Of a DNA stretch of 64,000 bases, positions 49,179 through 58,249 are shown one piece after another. The first letter of the stretch is position 1; each line of letters starts with the position of its first letter. The notes below the pieces were generated by a model. That model saw nothing but the letters and a program-made list of their open reading frames with translations, had not been told where the DNA came from and made no database searches. The DNA lies in NCBI GenBank assembly GCA_900759335.1, contig CAAEUX010000061.1:32120-96119 (forward strand), in the 5' to 3' direction. Source of the DNA: an uncultured Collinsella sp. (GTDB taxonomy: Bacteria > Actinomycetota > Coriobacteriia > Coriobacteriales > Coriobacteriaceae). The position numbers and the translations under genes are program-made.

Positions 49179-50458
49179 ATGGTCTTAAGAATGCTTTCCG
49201 CATCAAAGAATTGCGCGAAAAGATTCTTTTTACCATAGCTATGCTCGTCGTGTACCGCATTGGTGCGCACGTTCCTGTGCCCGGCATTCCCTTCCAGGGG
49301 ATGCTGGGCCTTTTCTCGACCGATAACAATTCGGTCGCCGCAGGTGCTATGGCCCTCCTGAATCTTTTCTCTGGCGGCGCGTTGAGCTATGTGTCGGTGT
49401 TTTCGCTGGGCATCATGCCTTACATCACCAGCTCGATCATCCTCCAGATGCTCCAGGCCGTCGTGCCTTCCCTGCATGAGCTTGCCCGCGAGGGCGAGGT
49501 CGGTCAGACCAAGATTACGCAGTATTCGCGTTACCTCACCCTGGCTCTGGCAATCCTCAACTCCGTGGGTTACCTCTTCCTCTTTAAGAGCTTCGGCATC
49601 AGCTTCAATGGCGCCGGCGCTCCCGAGATCATCTTCGACCTCATGATCGTCGGTACGCTCACCGCGGGCGCCATGCTGATCATGTGGATTGGTGAGCTCA
49701 TCACCCAGCGCGGTATCGGCAATGGCATGTCGCTGATCATCTTCGCGAACATCATGGCCGGTCTGCCGCAGGCTATCTTCTCCAGCACCGAGGGCAATGC
49801 CGGTGGCATCATCACCATGGTGATCATCTGCGCCATCATCCTGCTGGTTATCCCGCTGATTGTTTTCCTTGAGCGCGGCCAGCGCCGCATCCCGGTCTCC
49901 TACGCTAAGCGCGTCGTGGGCCGTCGCATGATGGGTGGCCAGACCACCTACCTGCCCATCAAGGTCAACACCGCGGGTGTCGTGCCGATCATCTTCGCTT
50001 CAGCGCTGCTGTACTTCCCGGCTCAGATTGCCGTGTTCTTCCCCGGCATCGGCTGGATTCAGGCAGTTGCCTCCGCGCTTTCGACCGGTTGGCTCAACTG
50101 GGTGCTTAACGTTGTCCTCATCGTGTTCTTCGCGTACTTCTACACCTCCATGGTGTTCAACCCCGATGACACGGCCGATAACCTTAAGAAGCAGGGCGGC
50201 TTTATTCCGGGCGTGCGTCCGGGTAGGGCTACCGCGGCCTACATCAAGAACGCGCTCAACAAGATCACGCTTCCCAGCGCTGTCTTTTTGGCGCTCATCG
50301 CCATCGTGCCTTCGATCATCTTCTCCTTCACGGGTAACCATCTGATCCAGGCATTTGGCGGCACGTCCATCCTCATCATGGTCGGCGTCGTGCTCGACAC
50401 GGTCGATAAGCTCGAAGGCCAGATCAAGATGTATGATTACGATGGATTCTTTAAATAG
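49172..50458 (+). CDS. secY: Preprotein translocase channel subunit SecY
   Basis: A 428-residue ten-helix membrane protein forming the Sec channel with SecE and SecG. Landmarks: VYRIGAHVPVPGI near the first helix, SLGIMPYITSSIILQML (second helix/plug side), GQRRIPVSYAKR in the cytosolic loop that contacts SecA and the ribosome. GTG start overlapping rplO. Position rplO-secY-adk-map is the common one. Confidence 0.97.
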   Translation: MLNGLKNAFRIKELREKILFTIAMLVVYRIGAHVPVPGIPFQGMLGLFSTDNNSVAAGAMALLNLFSGGALSYVSVFSLGIMPYITSSIILQMLQAVVPSLHELAREGEVGQTKITQYSRYLTLALAILNSVGYLFLFKSFGISFNGAGAPEIIFDLMIVGTLTAGAMLIMWIGELITQRGIGNGMSLIIFANIMAGLPQAIFSSTEGNAGGIITMVIICAIILLVIPLIVFLERGQRRIPVSYAKRVVGRRMMGGQTTYLPIKVNTAGVVPIIFASALLYFPAQIAVFFPGIGWIQAVASALSTGWLNWVLNVVLIVFFAYFYTSMVFNPDDTADNLKKQGGFIPGVRPGRATAAYIKNALNKITLPSAVFLALIAIVPSIIFSFTGNHLIQAFGGTSILIMVGVVLDTVDKLEGQIKMYDYDGFFK

Positions 50459-50476
50459 GCTAGAGGAGGATTGCTC

Positions 50477-51103
50477 ATGAACCTCGTATTGCTCGGAGCT
50501 CCGGGTGCCGGTAAGGGCACCGTCGCACAGGAGCTCGTCGCCGAGTTTGGCGTCGCCCACATTTCCACGGGCGACCTGCTGCGTGCTGCCGTCAAGGGTG
50601 GCACCGAGCTTGGTATTCAGGCTAAGAAGTACATGGACGCTGGCGAGCTCGTTCCCGACCAGCTCGTGATCGACCTTGTCAAGGAGCGCCTTGCCGCCGA
50701 TGACGCCCAGCAGGGCTTCATCCTCGACGGCTTCCCGCGCAACACCGCCCAGGCTGTGACGCTCGATTCCGAGCTCTCCGCCATGGGTCGCGAGATCGAC
50801 TGCGCCCTTCTGGTCGATGTGGCCCCCGAGGTCATTATCGATCGTCTGTCTTCGCGTCGCACCTGCCGCGCATGCGGTTACACCGGCACCGCTGCCGATG
50901 CTACCTGCCCCAAGTGTGGCGGCGAGATGTATCAGCGCGACGACGACAAGCCCGAGACCATCAAGAACCGTCTCGACGTCTACGAGAAGTCCACGAGCCC
51001 GCTCGTCGACTACTATCGTGGCCAGGGTCTGCTCAAGTCGGTCAACGGTGACCAGGCTCGCGAGACCGTGTACGGGGATGTCAAAGAGGCTCTCGGTCTA
51101 TGA
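50477..51103 (+). CDS. adk: Adenylate kinase
   Basis: A 208-residue enzyme converting ATP + AMP to 2 ADP. The P-loop GAPGAGKGT is at residues 7-15, the AMP-site FPRNTAQA follows, and the lid carries a zinc-type CRACGY...CPKCGG (four Cys), common in Gram-positives. ATG 50477 follows GAGGAGGA; an in-frame TTG at 50471 is less likely. Its stop overlaps map by 4 bp. Confidence 0.97.
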   Translation: MNLVLLGAPGAGKGTVAQELVAEFGVAHISTGDLLRAAVKGGTELGIQAKKYMDAGELVPDQLVIDLVKERLAADDAQQGFILDGFPRNTAQAVTLDSELSAMGREIDCALLVDVAPEVIIDRLSSRRTCRACGYTGTAADATCPKCGGEMYQRDDDKPETIKNRLDVYEKSTSPLVDYYRGQGLLKSVNGDQARETVYGDVKEALGL

Positions 51104-51888
51104 TCAAGATTAAGTCTGCAACGCAAATCGAGCAGATGAAGAAGGCAGGAGCGCTATCTAAGATGGCGCTCCGCCACGTTGGAGCCATGGTGCGCCCCGG
51201 CGTTTCCACCTTTGAGCTCGATCAGCTCGCGGAGCAGATTATCCGCATGCATGGCGGCACCCCGGCCTTTAAGGGTTACGGCGGGTTCCCGGGGACCATT
51301 TGCGCATCGATCAACGATGCCGTGGTCCACGGTATTCCCAACCCCGACATGATCCTGCGCGATGGCGATATCATCTCCATCGATACGGGAGCCGTTGTCG
51401 ACGGTTGGGTCGGCGATAACGCTTGGACGTTTTTCGTCGGCACCCCCACGCCCGAAGCCAAGGCTTTGTGCGAGGTCACGCGCGATTGCCTTAAGGCTGC
51501 CATCGAGCAGGCTGTTCCCGGTAACCATATCGGGGACGTCGGTTATGCCGTTCAGTCCCTCGCCGAGTCTCACGGTTACGGTGTGCTTCGTGATTATGTA
51601 GGCCATGGCATTGGCCGCGTGATGCACGAGGACCCCAACGTTCCTAACTATGGAAAGAAGGGGAGGGGCGTTCGCCTCCAGGCCGGCATGGTCATTGCCA
51701 TCGAGCCGATGGTTACGATGGGTTCCAACCATGTGAGCACGGGCTCCGACGGTTGGATTGTTACGACCAACGATCACCTGCCCGCCGCGCACTACGAGAA
51801 CACCGTCGCCATTACCAATGATGGTCCGGTGATTCTCACCACGGATGCCCAAGGTGCTTGGTGCTCCCTCCAAGGCGGAGAAATGTAA
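51100..51888 (+). CDS. map: Methionine aminopeptidase, type I
   Basis: A 262-residue metalloenzyme that removes the initiator Met from new proteins. Metal ligands are in SIDTGAVVDGWVGDNAW (two Asp), GHGIGRVMHEDP (His), IEPMV (Glu) and the late Glu of YENTVAIT. It overlaps adk by ATGA. No SH3-like N-terminal extension. Confidence 0.96.
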   Translation: MIKIKSATQIEQMKKAGALSKMALRHVGAMVRPGVSTFELDQLAEQIIRMHGGTPAFKGYGGFPGTICASINDAVVHGIPNPDMILRDGDIISIDTGAVVDGWVGDNAWTFFVGTPTPEAKALCEVTRDCLKAAIEQAVPGNHIGDVGYAVQSLAESHGYGVLRDYVGHGIGRVMHEDPNVPNYGKKGRGVRLQAGMVIAIEPMVTMGSNHVSTGSDGWIVTTNDHLPAAHYENTVAITNDGPVILTTDAQGAWCSLQGGEM

Positions 51889-51924
51889 CAAGTTCCACTT
51901 AGTTGTGGAGCCATTACGAAGTTA

Positions 51925-51953
51925 TTACGATGCGTGCATACGTGTTGTAGAAT
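51925..51953 (+). promoter_or_regulatory. Candidate promoter before infA
   Basis: TTACGA (51925-51930), a 17-bp spacer, then TAGAAT (51948-51953), about 40 bp before the infA start. It would let infA and the alpha-operon genes be expressed separately from secY-adk-map. Confidence 0.45.
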
Positions 51954-51992
51954 ACTCAATCGCTGTCGTTTTCTAGAGAAAGATGATTGCTT

Positions 51993-52211
51993 GTGAAGAA
52001 GGAAGACGCAATTGAGCTCGAGGGTACGGTAAAGGAACCGTTGCCCAACGCCATGTTTAAGGTCGAGCTCGAGAACGGTCATTCGGTTCTGTGCAACATT
52101 TCTGGCAAGATCCGAATGAATTACATCCGTATTCTCCCCGGTGACAGGGTTGTCGTGGAGCTTTCCCCGTACGACCTGACCCGCGGCCGCATCACCTATC
52201 GCTACAAATAG
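51993..52211 (+). CDS. infA: Translation initiation factor IF-1
   Basis: A 72-residue OB-fold protein that binds the 30S A site. Sequence KKEDAIELEGTVKEPLPNAMFKVELENGH and NYIRILPGDRVVVELSPYDL are typical. The GTG at 51993 gives the family length of 72; an in-frame TTG at 51987 would add two residues. AGAAAG upstream is a modest ribosome site. Confidence 0.95.
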   Translation: MKKEDAIELEGTVKEPLPNAMFKVELENGHSVLCNISGKIRMNYIRILPGDRVVVELSPYDLTRGRITYRYK

Positions 52212-52361
52212 CGGCACGCATACACGCACTCCATTTCCGACTGCAGGCTTAGCTCAACCTACGGTCGGATTGTGTGTGAAGACCAGCCATAGTTTTAAAC
52301 GCCTGCGGCTGGGCGAGTAGATAGTAGGGAAGTAGTTTGAGCGCTACCGAAAGGAAGAACG

Positions 52362-52475
52362 ATGAAGGTACGTCCTTCGGTCAAGAAGATGTGCGATAAG
52401 TGCAAAATCATTAGGCGCCATGGCAAGGTCCTCGTCATTTGCGAGAACCCCCGTCATAAGCAGCGTCAGGGTTAA
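52362..52475 (+). CDS. rpmJ: 50S ribosomal protein L36
   Basis: A 37-residue L36 (MKVRPSVKKMCDKCKIIRRH...), the smallest 50S protein. It carries the zinc-binding Cys/Cys/Cys/His set (CDKC, VICENPRH). AAGGAAG precedes the ATG. Standard position between infA and rpsM. The 150-bp gap before it has one short dyad (TCCGAC/GTCGGA) and no gene. Confidence 0.97.
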   Translation: MKVRPSVKKMCDKCKIIRRHGKVLVICENPRHKQRQG

Positions 52476-52489
52476 GAGAGGAGACTACG

Positions 52490-52864
52490 TTGGCCCGTAT
52501 TAATGGTGTCGACCTCCCGCGTGAGAAGCGCGTTGAGATCGGTCTGACCTACATTTACGGCATCGGCCGCACCACTGCGACGAAGATTTGCGTCGAGTGC
52601 AACGTTAACGTGGATACGCGCGTTAAGGACCTCACCGAGGATGAGGTTAATGCCATCCGCGATTATATCGATAAGAACCAGATCATGGTTGAGGGCGACC
52701 TCCGCCGTGAGCGCAACCAGAACGTCAAGCGCCTTATGGACATCGGCTGCAACCGCGGCCTTCGTCACCGCAAGGGCCTCCCGGTCCGCGGCCAGCGCAC
52801 CCACACTAACGCTCGTACCCGCAAGGGCCCGAAGCGTCAGATCGGTGCTAAGAAGAAGAAATAA
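52490..52864 (+). CDS. rpsM: 30S ribosomal protein S13
   Basis: A 124-residue S13 of the 30S head, contacting tRNA and the L5 bridge. It has LPREKRVEIGLTYIYGIGR and the end RGQRTHTNARTRKGP. TTG start with GAGAGGAG nine bases upstream; no ATG fits the family start. Confidence 0.96.
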   Translation: MARINGVDLPREKRVEIGLTYIYGIGRTTATKICVECNVNVDTRVKDLTEDEVNAIRDYIDKNQIMVEGDLRRERNQNVKRLMDIGCNRGLRHRKGLPVRGQRTHTNARTRKGPKRQIGAKKKK

Positions 52865-52878
52865 GGAGCGCTAGATAG

Positions 52879-53283
52879 ATGGCTACTGCTAAGAAGAACG
52901 TTCGCGCTGCCCGTCTGAAGCGCGCGGACCGTAAGAACATTTCCGTGGGCCAGGCTCACATTCGTTCTACGTTCAACAACACGATCGTTTCGATCACCGA
53001 TCCCCAGGGCAACGTCATTTCCTGGAAGTCGGCTGGCCAGGTGGGCTTCAAGGGCTCCCGTAAGTCCACGCCGTTCGCTGCCCAGATGGCTGCCGAGGCT
53101 GCTGCCAAGCAGGCCATGGAGCACGGTATGAAGAAGGTTTCCGTCTTCGTCAAGGGCCCCGGCTCCGGTCGTGAGACCGCCATCCGCTCCCTCCAGGCTG
53201 CTGGCCTCGAGGTCTCGAGCATCCAGGACAAGACCCCCATTCCGCACAACGGCTGCCGCCCCAAGAAGCGTCGCCGCGTGTAA
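52879..53283 (+). CDS. rpsK: 30S ribosomal protein S11
   Basis: A 134-residue S11 of the 30S platform near the mRNA exit. It has GQAHIRSTFNNTIVSITDPQG and the C-terminal PHNGCRPKKRRRV. ATG after AAGGAGCG. Confidence 0.97.
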   Translation: MATAKKNVRAARLKRADRKNISVGQAHIRSTFNNTIVSITDPQGNVISWKSAGQVGFKGSRKSTPFAAQMAAEAAAKQAMEHGMKKVSVFVKGPGSGRETAIRSLQAAGLEVSSIQDKTPIPHNGCRPKKRRRV

Positions 53284-53302
53284 CTGAAAGGATCGTATCA
53301 AT

Positions 53303-53899
53303 ATGGCAATCGACAGGACTCCTGTTCTTAAGCGCTGCCGTCAGCTCGGGATCGATCCCGCTGAGCTCGGTTACAGCAGCAAGAAGGAATCTATCCGTCA
53401 GCCCAAGCGCCGTCGCAAGGAATCTGAGTACGGCATGCAGCTGCGCGAGAAGCAGAAGGTCAAGTTCATCTATGGCGTTCTGGAGAAGCAGTTCCACGGC
53501 TACTTCAACAAGGCCCGTAAGATGAACGGCGTCACCGGTGAGAACCTCATGATCATTCTTGAGTCTCGCCTCGACAACGTCGTCTTCCGTCTTGGCTTCG
53601 CCCGCACCCGCAAAGAGGCTCGTCAGTCCGTCCGTCACGGTCACTTCACCGTGAACGGCAAGCGCGTGGACATCCCGTCCTACCGCGTCAAGGCCGGCGA
53701 CGTCGTCGCTGTCGGCGAGAAGTTCCGTGACCTCCTCCCCATCAAGGAGGCCCTGATTTCCTCCGAGCGTTTTGAGGTCCCTGGCTGGCTCGAGGTCGAT
53801 ATCGAGAAGCTGTCTGGTAACGTGCTCGCTCTGCCGACGCGTGAGCAGATCAGCGGTGATATCAACGAGCAGCTCATCGTCGAGCTCTACTCTAAGTAG
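53303..53899 (+). CDS. rpsD: 30S ribosomal protein S4
   Basis: A 198-residue primary 16S rRNA-binding protein and, in many bacteria, the alpha-operon repressor. The S4 RNA-binding domain RLDNVVFRLGFARTRKEARQ-like segment is near residues 92-112. The N terminus lacks the zinc-binding CxxC seen in some relatives. Confidence 0.97.
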   Translation: MAIDRTPVLKRCRQLGIDPAELGYSSKKESIRQPKRRRKESEYGMQLREKQKVKFIYGVLEKQFHGYFNKARKMNGVTGENLMIILESRLDNVVFRLGFARTRKEARQSVRHGHFTVNGKRVDIPSYRVKAGDVVAVGEKFRDLLPIKEALISSERFEVPGWLEVDIEKLSGNVLALPTREQISGDINEQLIVELYSK

Positions 53900-53931
53900 T
53901 CCATCCGGGCTGCTGAGGCTGGAGGTAATAC

Positions 53932-54873
53932 ATGTCAGAATTCATTAGGCCTCAGGTTCAGGTCGAAGAGATCAACGAGACGTCTGCTCGTGTCTCCGTC
54001 GAGCCGCTCGAGCGTGGCTACGGCGATACGCTGGGTAACTCCCTTCGTCGCGTTCTTCTGTCCTCGCTCGAGGGTGCCGCCGTCGAGGCTATTCAGATCG
54101 ATGGTGCACAGCACGAGTTCATGACCATCCCTAACATGGTCGAGGATGTCACCGACATCGTCCTGAATGTCAAGGGTCTTGTCTTCAGGGCTCTCGGCAC
54201 GACCGACGAGGCGACCGCCACCATCTCGGTTGACGGCCCCTGCGAGGTCACCGGTGCGGACTTCTTTATTCCGTCCGAGTTTGAGCTGGTTAACCCCGAG
54301 CAGCACATCGCTACGCTCACCGAGGGTGGCCATCTCACCATGAGCATGCGCATCGGCTATGGCCGCGGCTATGTTTCTGGCGAGGCCAACAAGCGCGACA
54401 ACGATCCCATCGGTGTGATCCACGTCGACTCGCTGTACTCGCCGGTTTCCCGTTGCGCCAAGCTCGTTGAGGCTTGCCGTGTCGGTCAGCACACCGACTA
54501 CGACCGCCTTGTCCTCGAGATCGAGACCAACGGCTCCATCGCCCCGCGCGACGCCGTGGTCCAGGCTGCCAATATCATCAACCAGCATATGGCCGCCTTT
54601 ATGAACCTTGCCGAGACCCCCGAGGTCGAGGAGGAGGCTTCGATCTTCGCTCCCGAGGTCACCAACGACAACGCTGAGCTGGACAAGCAGATCGAGGATC
54701 TGGACCTTTCCGTCCGTTCCTACAACTGCCTTAAGCGCGCCAGCATTCACTCGGTCCGTCAGCTCGTTGAGTTCTCGGAGAACGATCTGCTCAACATCCG
54801 TAACTTCGGTGTTAAGTCGATCGAGGAAGTGAAGGACAAGCTTGAGTCCATGGGCCTGAGCCTGAAGGCTTAA
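53932..54873 (+). CDS. rpoA: RNA polymerase alpha subunit
   Basis: A 313-residue alpha subunit. The N-terminal assembly domain has RGYGDTLGNSLRRVLLSSLEG; a flexible linker and then the C-terminal DNA/activator-binding domain with LKRASIHSVRQLVEFSENDLLNI and NFGVKSIEEVKDKL follow. Both domains are intact. GGAGGTAAT precedes the ATG. Confidence 0.97.
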   Translation: MSEFIRPQVQVEEINETSARVSVEPLERGYGDTLGNSLRRVLLSSLEGAAVEAIQIDGAQHEFMTIPNMVEDVTDIVLNVKGLVFRALGTTDEATATISVDGPCEVTGADFFIPSEFELVNPEQHIATLTEGGHLTMSMRIGYGRGYVSGEANKRDNDPIGVIHVDSLYSPVSRCAKLVEACRVGQHTDYDRLVLEIETNGSIAPRDAVVQAANIINQHMAAFMNLAETPEVEEEASIFAPEVTNDNAELDKQIEDLDLSVRSYNCLKRASIHSVRQLVEFSENDLLNIRNFGVKSIEEVKDKLESMGLSLKA

Positions 54874-54903
54874 TGCTTCGCATATTTGAGGAGAAACTAG
54901 ACC

Positions 54904-55371
54904 ATGCGTCACAACGTTAAGAAGGGCCTGAAGCTCGGCACCGATGCGAGCCACACCAAGGCCATGAAGAAGAGCCTTGCTAAGGCCCTCTTCGAGAACG
55001 ACCGCATCAAGACCACCGAGACCCGCGCTAAGGCACTGCGTTCGGTCGTCGACCCGATCATCACTTGGGCTAAGAAGGGCGACCTGCACTCTCGTCGTCT
55101 GGCTATCGCCAAGCTCGGCGATAAGCAGCTCGTTGCCGAGATCTTCGACAAGGCTGCCCAGGGCATGTGGCAGGACCGCAACGGCGGTTATACCCGCATC
55201 ATGAAGCTCGGCAACCGCAAGGGCGACAACGCTCCCATCGTTATCATGGAGCTCGTCACCGAGCCTTGCACGCCTAAGGCCAAGAAGGCTGCTCCGGCCC
55301 CCAAGAAGGCCGCTGCTCCCAAGAAGGTCGAGGCTGTCGAGGAGGCTCCTGCTGAGGAGACCGCTGAGTAG
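54904..55371 (+). CDS. rplQ: 50S ribosomal protein L17
   Basis: A 155-residue L17 with the core KLGTDASHTKAMKKSLAKAL and a species-specific C-terminal tail rich in Ala/Pro/Lys then Glu (APAPKKAAAPKKVEAVEEAP). It closes the alpha operon; a strong terminator follows 26 bp after the stop. Confidence 0.97.
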   Translation: MRHNVKKGLKLGTDASHTKAMKKSLAKALFENDRIKTTETRAKALRSVVDPIITWAKKGDLHSRRLAIAKLGDKQLVAEIFDKAAQGMWQDRNGGYTRIMKLGNRKGDNAPIVIMELVTEPCTPKAKKAAPAPKKAAAPKKVEAVEEAPAEETAE

Positions 55372-55397
55372 ACATTCCGTCTGCATAGGCTATATTC

Positions 55398-55428
55398 GAG
55401 GGGTACGTTCGCGTACCCCTCTTTTTTT
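55398..55428 (+). terminator. Terminator of the rplE-rplQ block
   Basis: Perfect stem GAGGGGTACG (55398-55407)/CGTACCCCTC (55412-55421) with a TTCG tetraloop and seven T. Confidence 0.97.
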
Positions 55429-55463
55429 GTCGCGATACCGTTGCTTGTTTGTTGGGAGCGCCC

Positions 55464-56288
55464 ATGACTGCGCCGTCTGATTTCAATTCGATTTCCGAGC
55501 TTGACGCCACGCTCGTATTTCGCGTGGCCTATGATGGCTCGTCGTATAGCGGATTTGCCGAGCAGCCTGGCCAGACGACGGTTGCGGGCGAGCTGCGCCG
55601 CGCTATCGAGACGCTCCTGCGCCGTCCGATCGACCTGACGTGCGCAGGGCGCACCGATGCCGGCGTGCATGCGGTGGCGCAGTACATTAGTGTGCCCGTA
55701 ACGGACGCTGAGCTCGCCTTGACGCGCCGTAGGTGGCTGCGGGCTATGGATGCCCTGCTGCCCAAAGATATCGCCATAAACGAGGTCTACAGAGCCCGTA
55801 AAGGCTTTTCTGCACGTTTTGACGCGCGTTCCCGTACGTATACGTACCGTATTGCCGATCGAGATGCGCGCCCCGTACTGTCCCGCGGTGCCGTGTGGTG
55901 GCATCGCTATCCCTTGGATGTTGATGCTATGTCTGCTGCCTGCCCCGCGCTGCTGGGCGAGCAGGACTTTAAAAGCTTTTGCAAGGTTGCCTCGGCCGTT
56001 GGCAAGCCCACGCATCGCTGCGTGATGCGTGCCGAGTTTGGCCATGAGATTGCGTTTGGCGAGGACATTCTGACGTTTACCATCGAGGGCAATGCGTTTC
56101 TGCATTCGATGGTCCGCACGATCGTGGGCACGCTTGTCGAGATTGGCATGCATCGCCGTGAACCCGAGTGGATGCGCGAGGTCATCGATGCTTGCGACCG
56201 TACCGCTGCGGGCCCCACGGCTCCTGCCTGCGGCCTTACGTTTATGGGCGTGGATTACGATCCCGCCGAGCTTGTCGTGCTCGACTAG
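55464..56288 (+). CDS. truA: tRNA pseudouridine(38-40) synthase
   Basis: A 274-residue enzyme forming pseudouridine at positions 38-40 of tRNA anticodon arms. The catalytic motif CAGRTDAGVHA holds the nucleophilic Asp. YDGSSYSGFAEQP and NAFLHSMVRTIVGTLVEIG are also typical. ATG 55464 follows GGGAG; an in-frame TTG at 55449 is less likely. Placement after rplQ is common in Gram-positives. Confidence 0.95.
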   Translation: MTAPSDFNSISELDATLVFRVAYDGSSYSGFAEQPGQTTVAGELRRAIETLLRRPIDLTCAGRTDAGVHAVAQYISVPVTDAELALTRRRWLRAMDALLPKDIAINEVYRARKGFSARFDARSRTYTYRIADRDARPVLSRGAVWWHRYPLDVDAMSAACPALLGEQDFKSFCKVASAVGKPTHRCVMRAEFGHEIAFGEDILTFTIEGNAFLHSMVRTIVGTLVEIGMHRREPEWMREVIDACDRTAAGPTAPACGLTFMGVDYDPAELVVLD

Positions 56289-56449
56289 GGGAGGGCTCGA
56301 CGCGTCGTGCGTCGGCACCTGTCATCTGTGGGCTGCGCGTGTGCAACATCTGTTCTTGGCGTGCAATACAACCGGTGTCTCATTGCTTTTATTGCCGGGG
56401 TGTACCATGAACCATGGTTTGATTTATTGCTGTCGAGAGGACGGATAAC

Positions 56450-57490
56450 TTGGTTCGACGTGGCTCGCATCCGCGACTTTCGGTGATCCTTGTGGTAGAA
56501 GGTTCGCCCAGCTATGCGATGCGTGCGCTCGAGAGTATCCAGAACCAAGACCTCTACGATTTGCAGATTGTCGCTGTCTGCCGCGATGCTGCGCCCGGTG
56601 TGCGCCATTCGCTTCAAGTTGCTGCCGACAGGGACATCCATATTGATTTGATTGACGTCGAGGACGCGAAGCGCGGTGCTTGTCTTCGTGCCGGTTTTGC
56701 TGCCTCGCGTGGCTCTCAAATCATCGCTATGAACGCCGATGAGTGGTTTGCTCCGCAGGCCCTTTCCAAGATGGTCGATATCGCGTGCGATACTGCGGCA
56801 GACATTGTGCTCCCCTCGGTGTCGCTCGATCGCTACGATGCGCATCGCGAGCGTCATTCGCGCGTCTTGGATGCTGCCTCTATTGCCATAGAAGACGAGT
56901 CTTCTATGGTGACTGGGCTGCCCCAGTTGATTTTGGGCGGCCTAGTCGCTCAGACCTCTGGCGTGATGTATAGCCGTCCGCTGTTTGAGGCATGCCTGTC
57001 GCGCGGCAAGGCGTACCGTACGGTTGAGTTTATGGCTTATGCGCTCTCGCAGGCACGATTCGTGTCCGGCTGCGGCGACGCTTGTTTCCACGCGGTGGCA
57101 CCTAAGCTTACAGATGCCTTTGATCCCACCATGTATGCCAAGGTATCCGATGACATCCGAGCACTCGACGAGCTTGCGGACTCACTCTCGGAAGCAGATA
57201 GCGGTGGTCGGCTCAAGCTGGCAAGCCAAAAGTTCTACTTTGCCGGACTGGTCGCCTGCATCGAGAATTTGTGCCTGAGCCCGCACGGGTTGTCGTCAAT
57301 CGAGCGTTCCGCCCGCATGCGTGATATGCTCGATGCGCCTCGAACCCGTCAGATGGTCGCCGCGCTCAAGGACAACCATCGGGGACTCGGTCTGTTGTTT
57401 GGGCCGATTGCCAGCGCCAAGCCCGCGCGCTGCGTGATGTGTACGCATCTGGCAGCTTTTCTTAACCGGACGGGCGCAAAAACCGCCTAA
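56450..57490 (+). CDS. Glycosyltransferase family 2-like protein
   Basis: A 346-residue protein whose front half has a GT-A fold: RLSVILVVEGSPSYAMRALESIQNQ, AGFAASRGSQIIAMNADEW (the ADEW is where GT2 enzymes place their DXD metal site). The back half is helical and not recognised. It may transfer a sugar to a cell-surface polymer, but neither donor nor acceptor can be read. No membrane helix. The start is TTG with GAGAGG upstream; no ATG matches the family start. It is flanked by truA and argR and seems a single-gene unit. Confidence 0.65.
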   Translation: MVRRGSHPRLSVILVVEGSPSYAMRALESIQNQDLYDLQIVAVCRDAAPGVRHSLQVAADRDIHIDLIDVEDAKRGACLRAGFAASRGSQIIAMNADEWFAPQALSKMVDIACDTAADIVLPSVSLDRYDAHRERHSRVLDAASIAIEDESSMVTGLPQLILGGLVAQTSGVMYSRPLFEACLSRGKAYRTVEFMAYALSQARFVSGCGDACFHAVAPKLTDAFDPTMYAKVSDDIRALDELADSLSEADSGGRLKLASQKFYFAGLVACIENLCLSPHGLSSIERSARMRDMLDAPRTRQMVAALKDNHRGLGLLFGPIASAKPARCVMCTHLAAFLNRTGAKTA

Positions 57491-57574
57491 ACGGCTCATT
57501 ACGAAACAAACTTGCATAGAATTGTTTCGAAATGCGTTCTTATACACAAAAGCCTTCAAATAGCGTTAAACTAT

Positions 57575-57589
57575 TCAATCACTGATTGA
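57575..57589. promoter_or_regulatory. Candidate ARG-box-like palindrome upstream of argR
   Basis: TCAATCA-C-TGATTGA is a perfect 15-bp palindrome 34 bp before the argR start. It partly resembles ARG boxes (TGAAT...ATTCA) and may allow autoregulation. Confidence 0.4.
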
Positions 57590-57622
57590 TTGTCTCCGCC
57601 ATCTTTTGGAGAGAGGGTTTGT

Positions 57623-58060
57623 ATGGCTAAAAAACGCAATGGGCGCCAGGATGCCATTAGAGATATTGTGCGCAATAAGGACGTCCGTACGCAGCGCGTG
57701 CTGGTCGATGAGCTCCGTGCCATGGGCTTTGATTGCACGCAGGCGACTGTCTCTCGCGATATTGCCGACATGGGGCTGCGTAAGCTCCCTGAGGGCATCT
57801 ATGTTCTGGCAGAGGACCTGCACCTGCAGCGTATGGTTTCCGAGCTCGTAACGGGCGTTCTACGTACCGATAATCTGGTCATGATCAAGGCTCAGCCTGG
57901 CACGGCTTCCGGCATCGCCGCCGCCGTTGATGCGGCAGAGTTGCCCGATGTGCTTGGCTCGCTTGCCGGCAACGATACGATTTTGGTTATTGCCCAGACG
58001 GCCGAGGACGGCGAGCGTCTTGAGGCGCTGATCAATAAGCTGAGCAATTCTCGCAAGTAG
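57623..58060 (+). CDS. argR: Arginine repressor ArgR
   Basis: A 145-residue regulator. The N-terminal winged helix has CTQATVSRDIADMGLRKL. The C-terminal hexamerisation and arginine-binding domain has GTASGIAAAVDAAELPDVLGSLAGNDTI. It represses arginine biosynthesis and can activate catabolism. ATG 57623 gives the normal family length; the upstream ATG at 57590 adds eleven non-family residues. No arginine genes lie beside it in this window. Confidence 0.95.
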   Translation: MAKKRNGRQDAIRDIVRNKDVRTQRVLVDELRAMGFDCTQATVSRDIADMGLRKLPEGIYVLAEDLHLQRMVSELVTGVLRTDNLVMIKAQPGTASGIAAAVDAAELPDVLGSLAGNDTILVIAQTAEDGERLEALINKLSNSRK

Positions 58061-58110
58061 GCGTGCGGGTCGTGCGCTCGGCACTGTGTGCGTGACATGG
58101 TGGCTTGTAA

Positions 58111-58145
58111 GGGGGTATCGACGTTGGTCGGTACCCCCTATATTG
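58111..58145 (+). terminator. Terminator of argR
   Basis: GGGGGTATCGAC (58111-58122) pairs with GTCGGTACCCCC (58127-58138; one G-T pair) with loop GTTG, followed by the T-rich TATATTG. Confidence 0.8.
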
Positions 58146-58187
58146 TTTGCCGGTATAAAGACCGTCCACCAGGTCGCTTTAAACTAA

Positions 58188-58226
58188 AAGGCCCCCGAGC
58201 ACTTTAATAAGCTGCTCGGGGGCCTT
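58188..58226 (-). terminator. Terminator of the PBP gene
   Basis: AAGGCCCCCGAGC (58188-58200) pairs with GCTCGGGGGCCTT (58214-58226), followed on the minus strand by TTTTAGTTT. Confidence 0.9.
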
Positions 58227-58249
58227 GTTGCTAATGGCCGGATGAATTT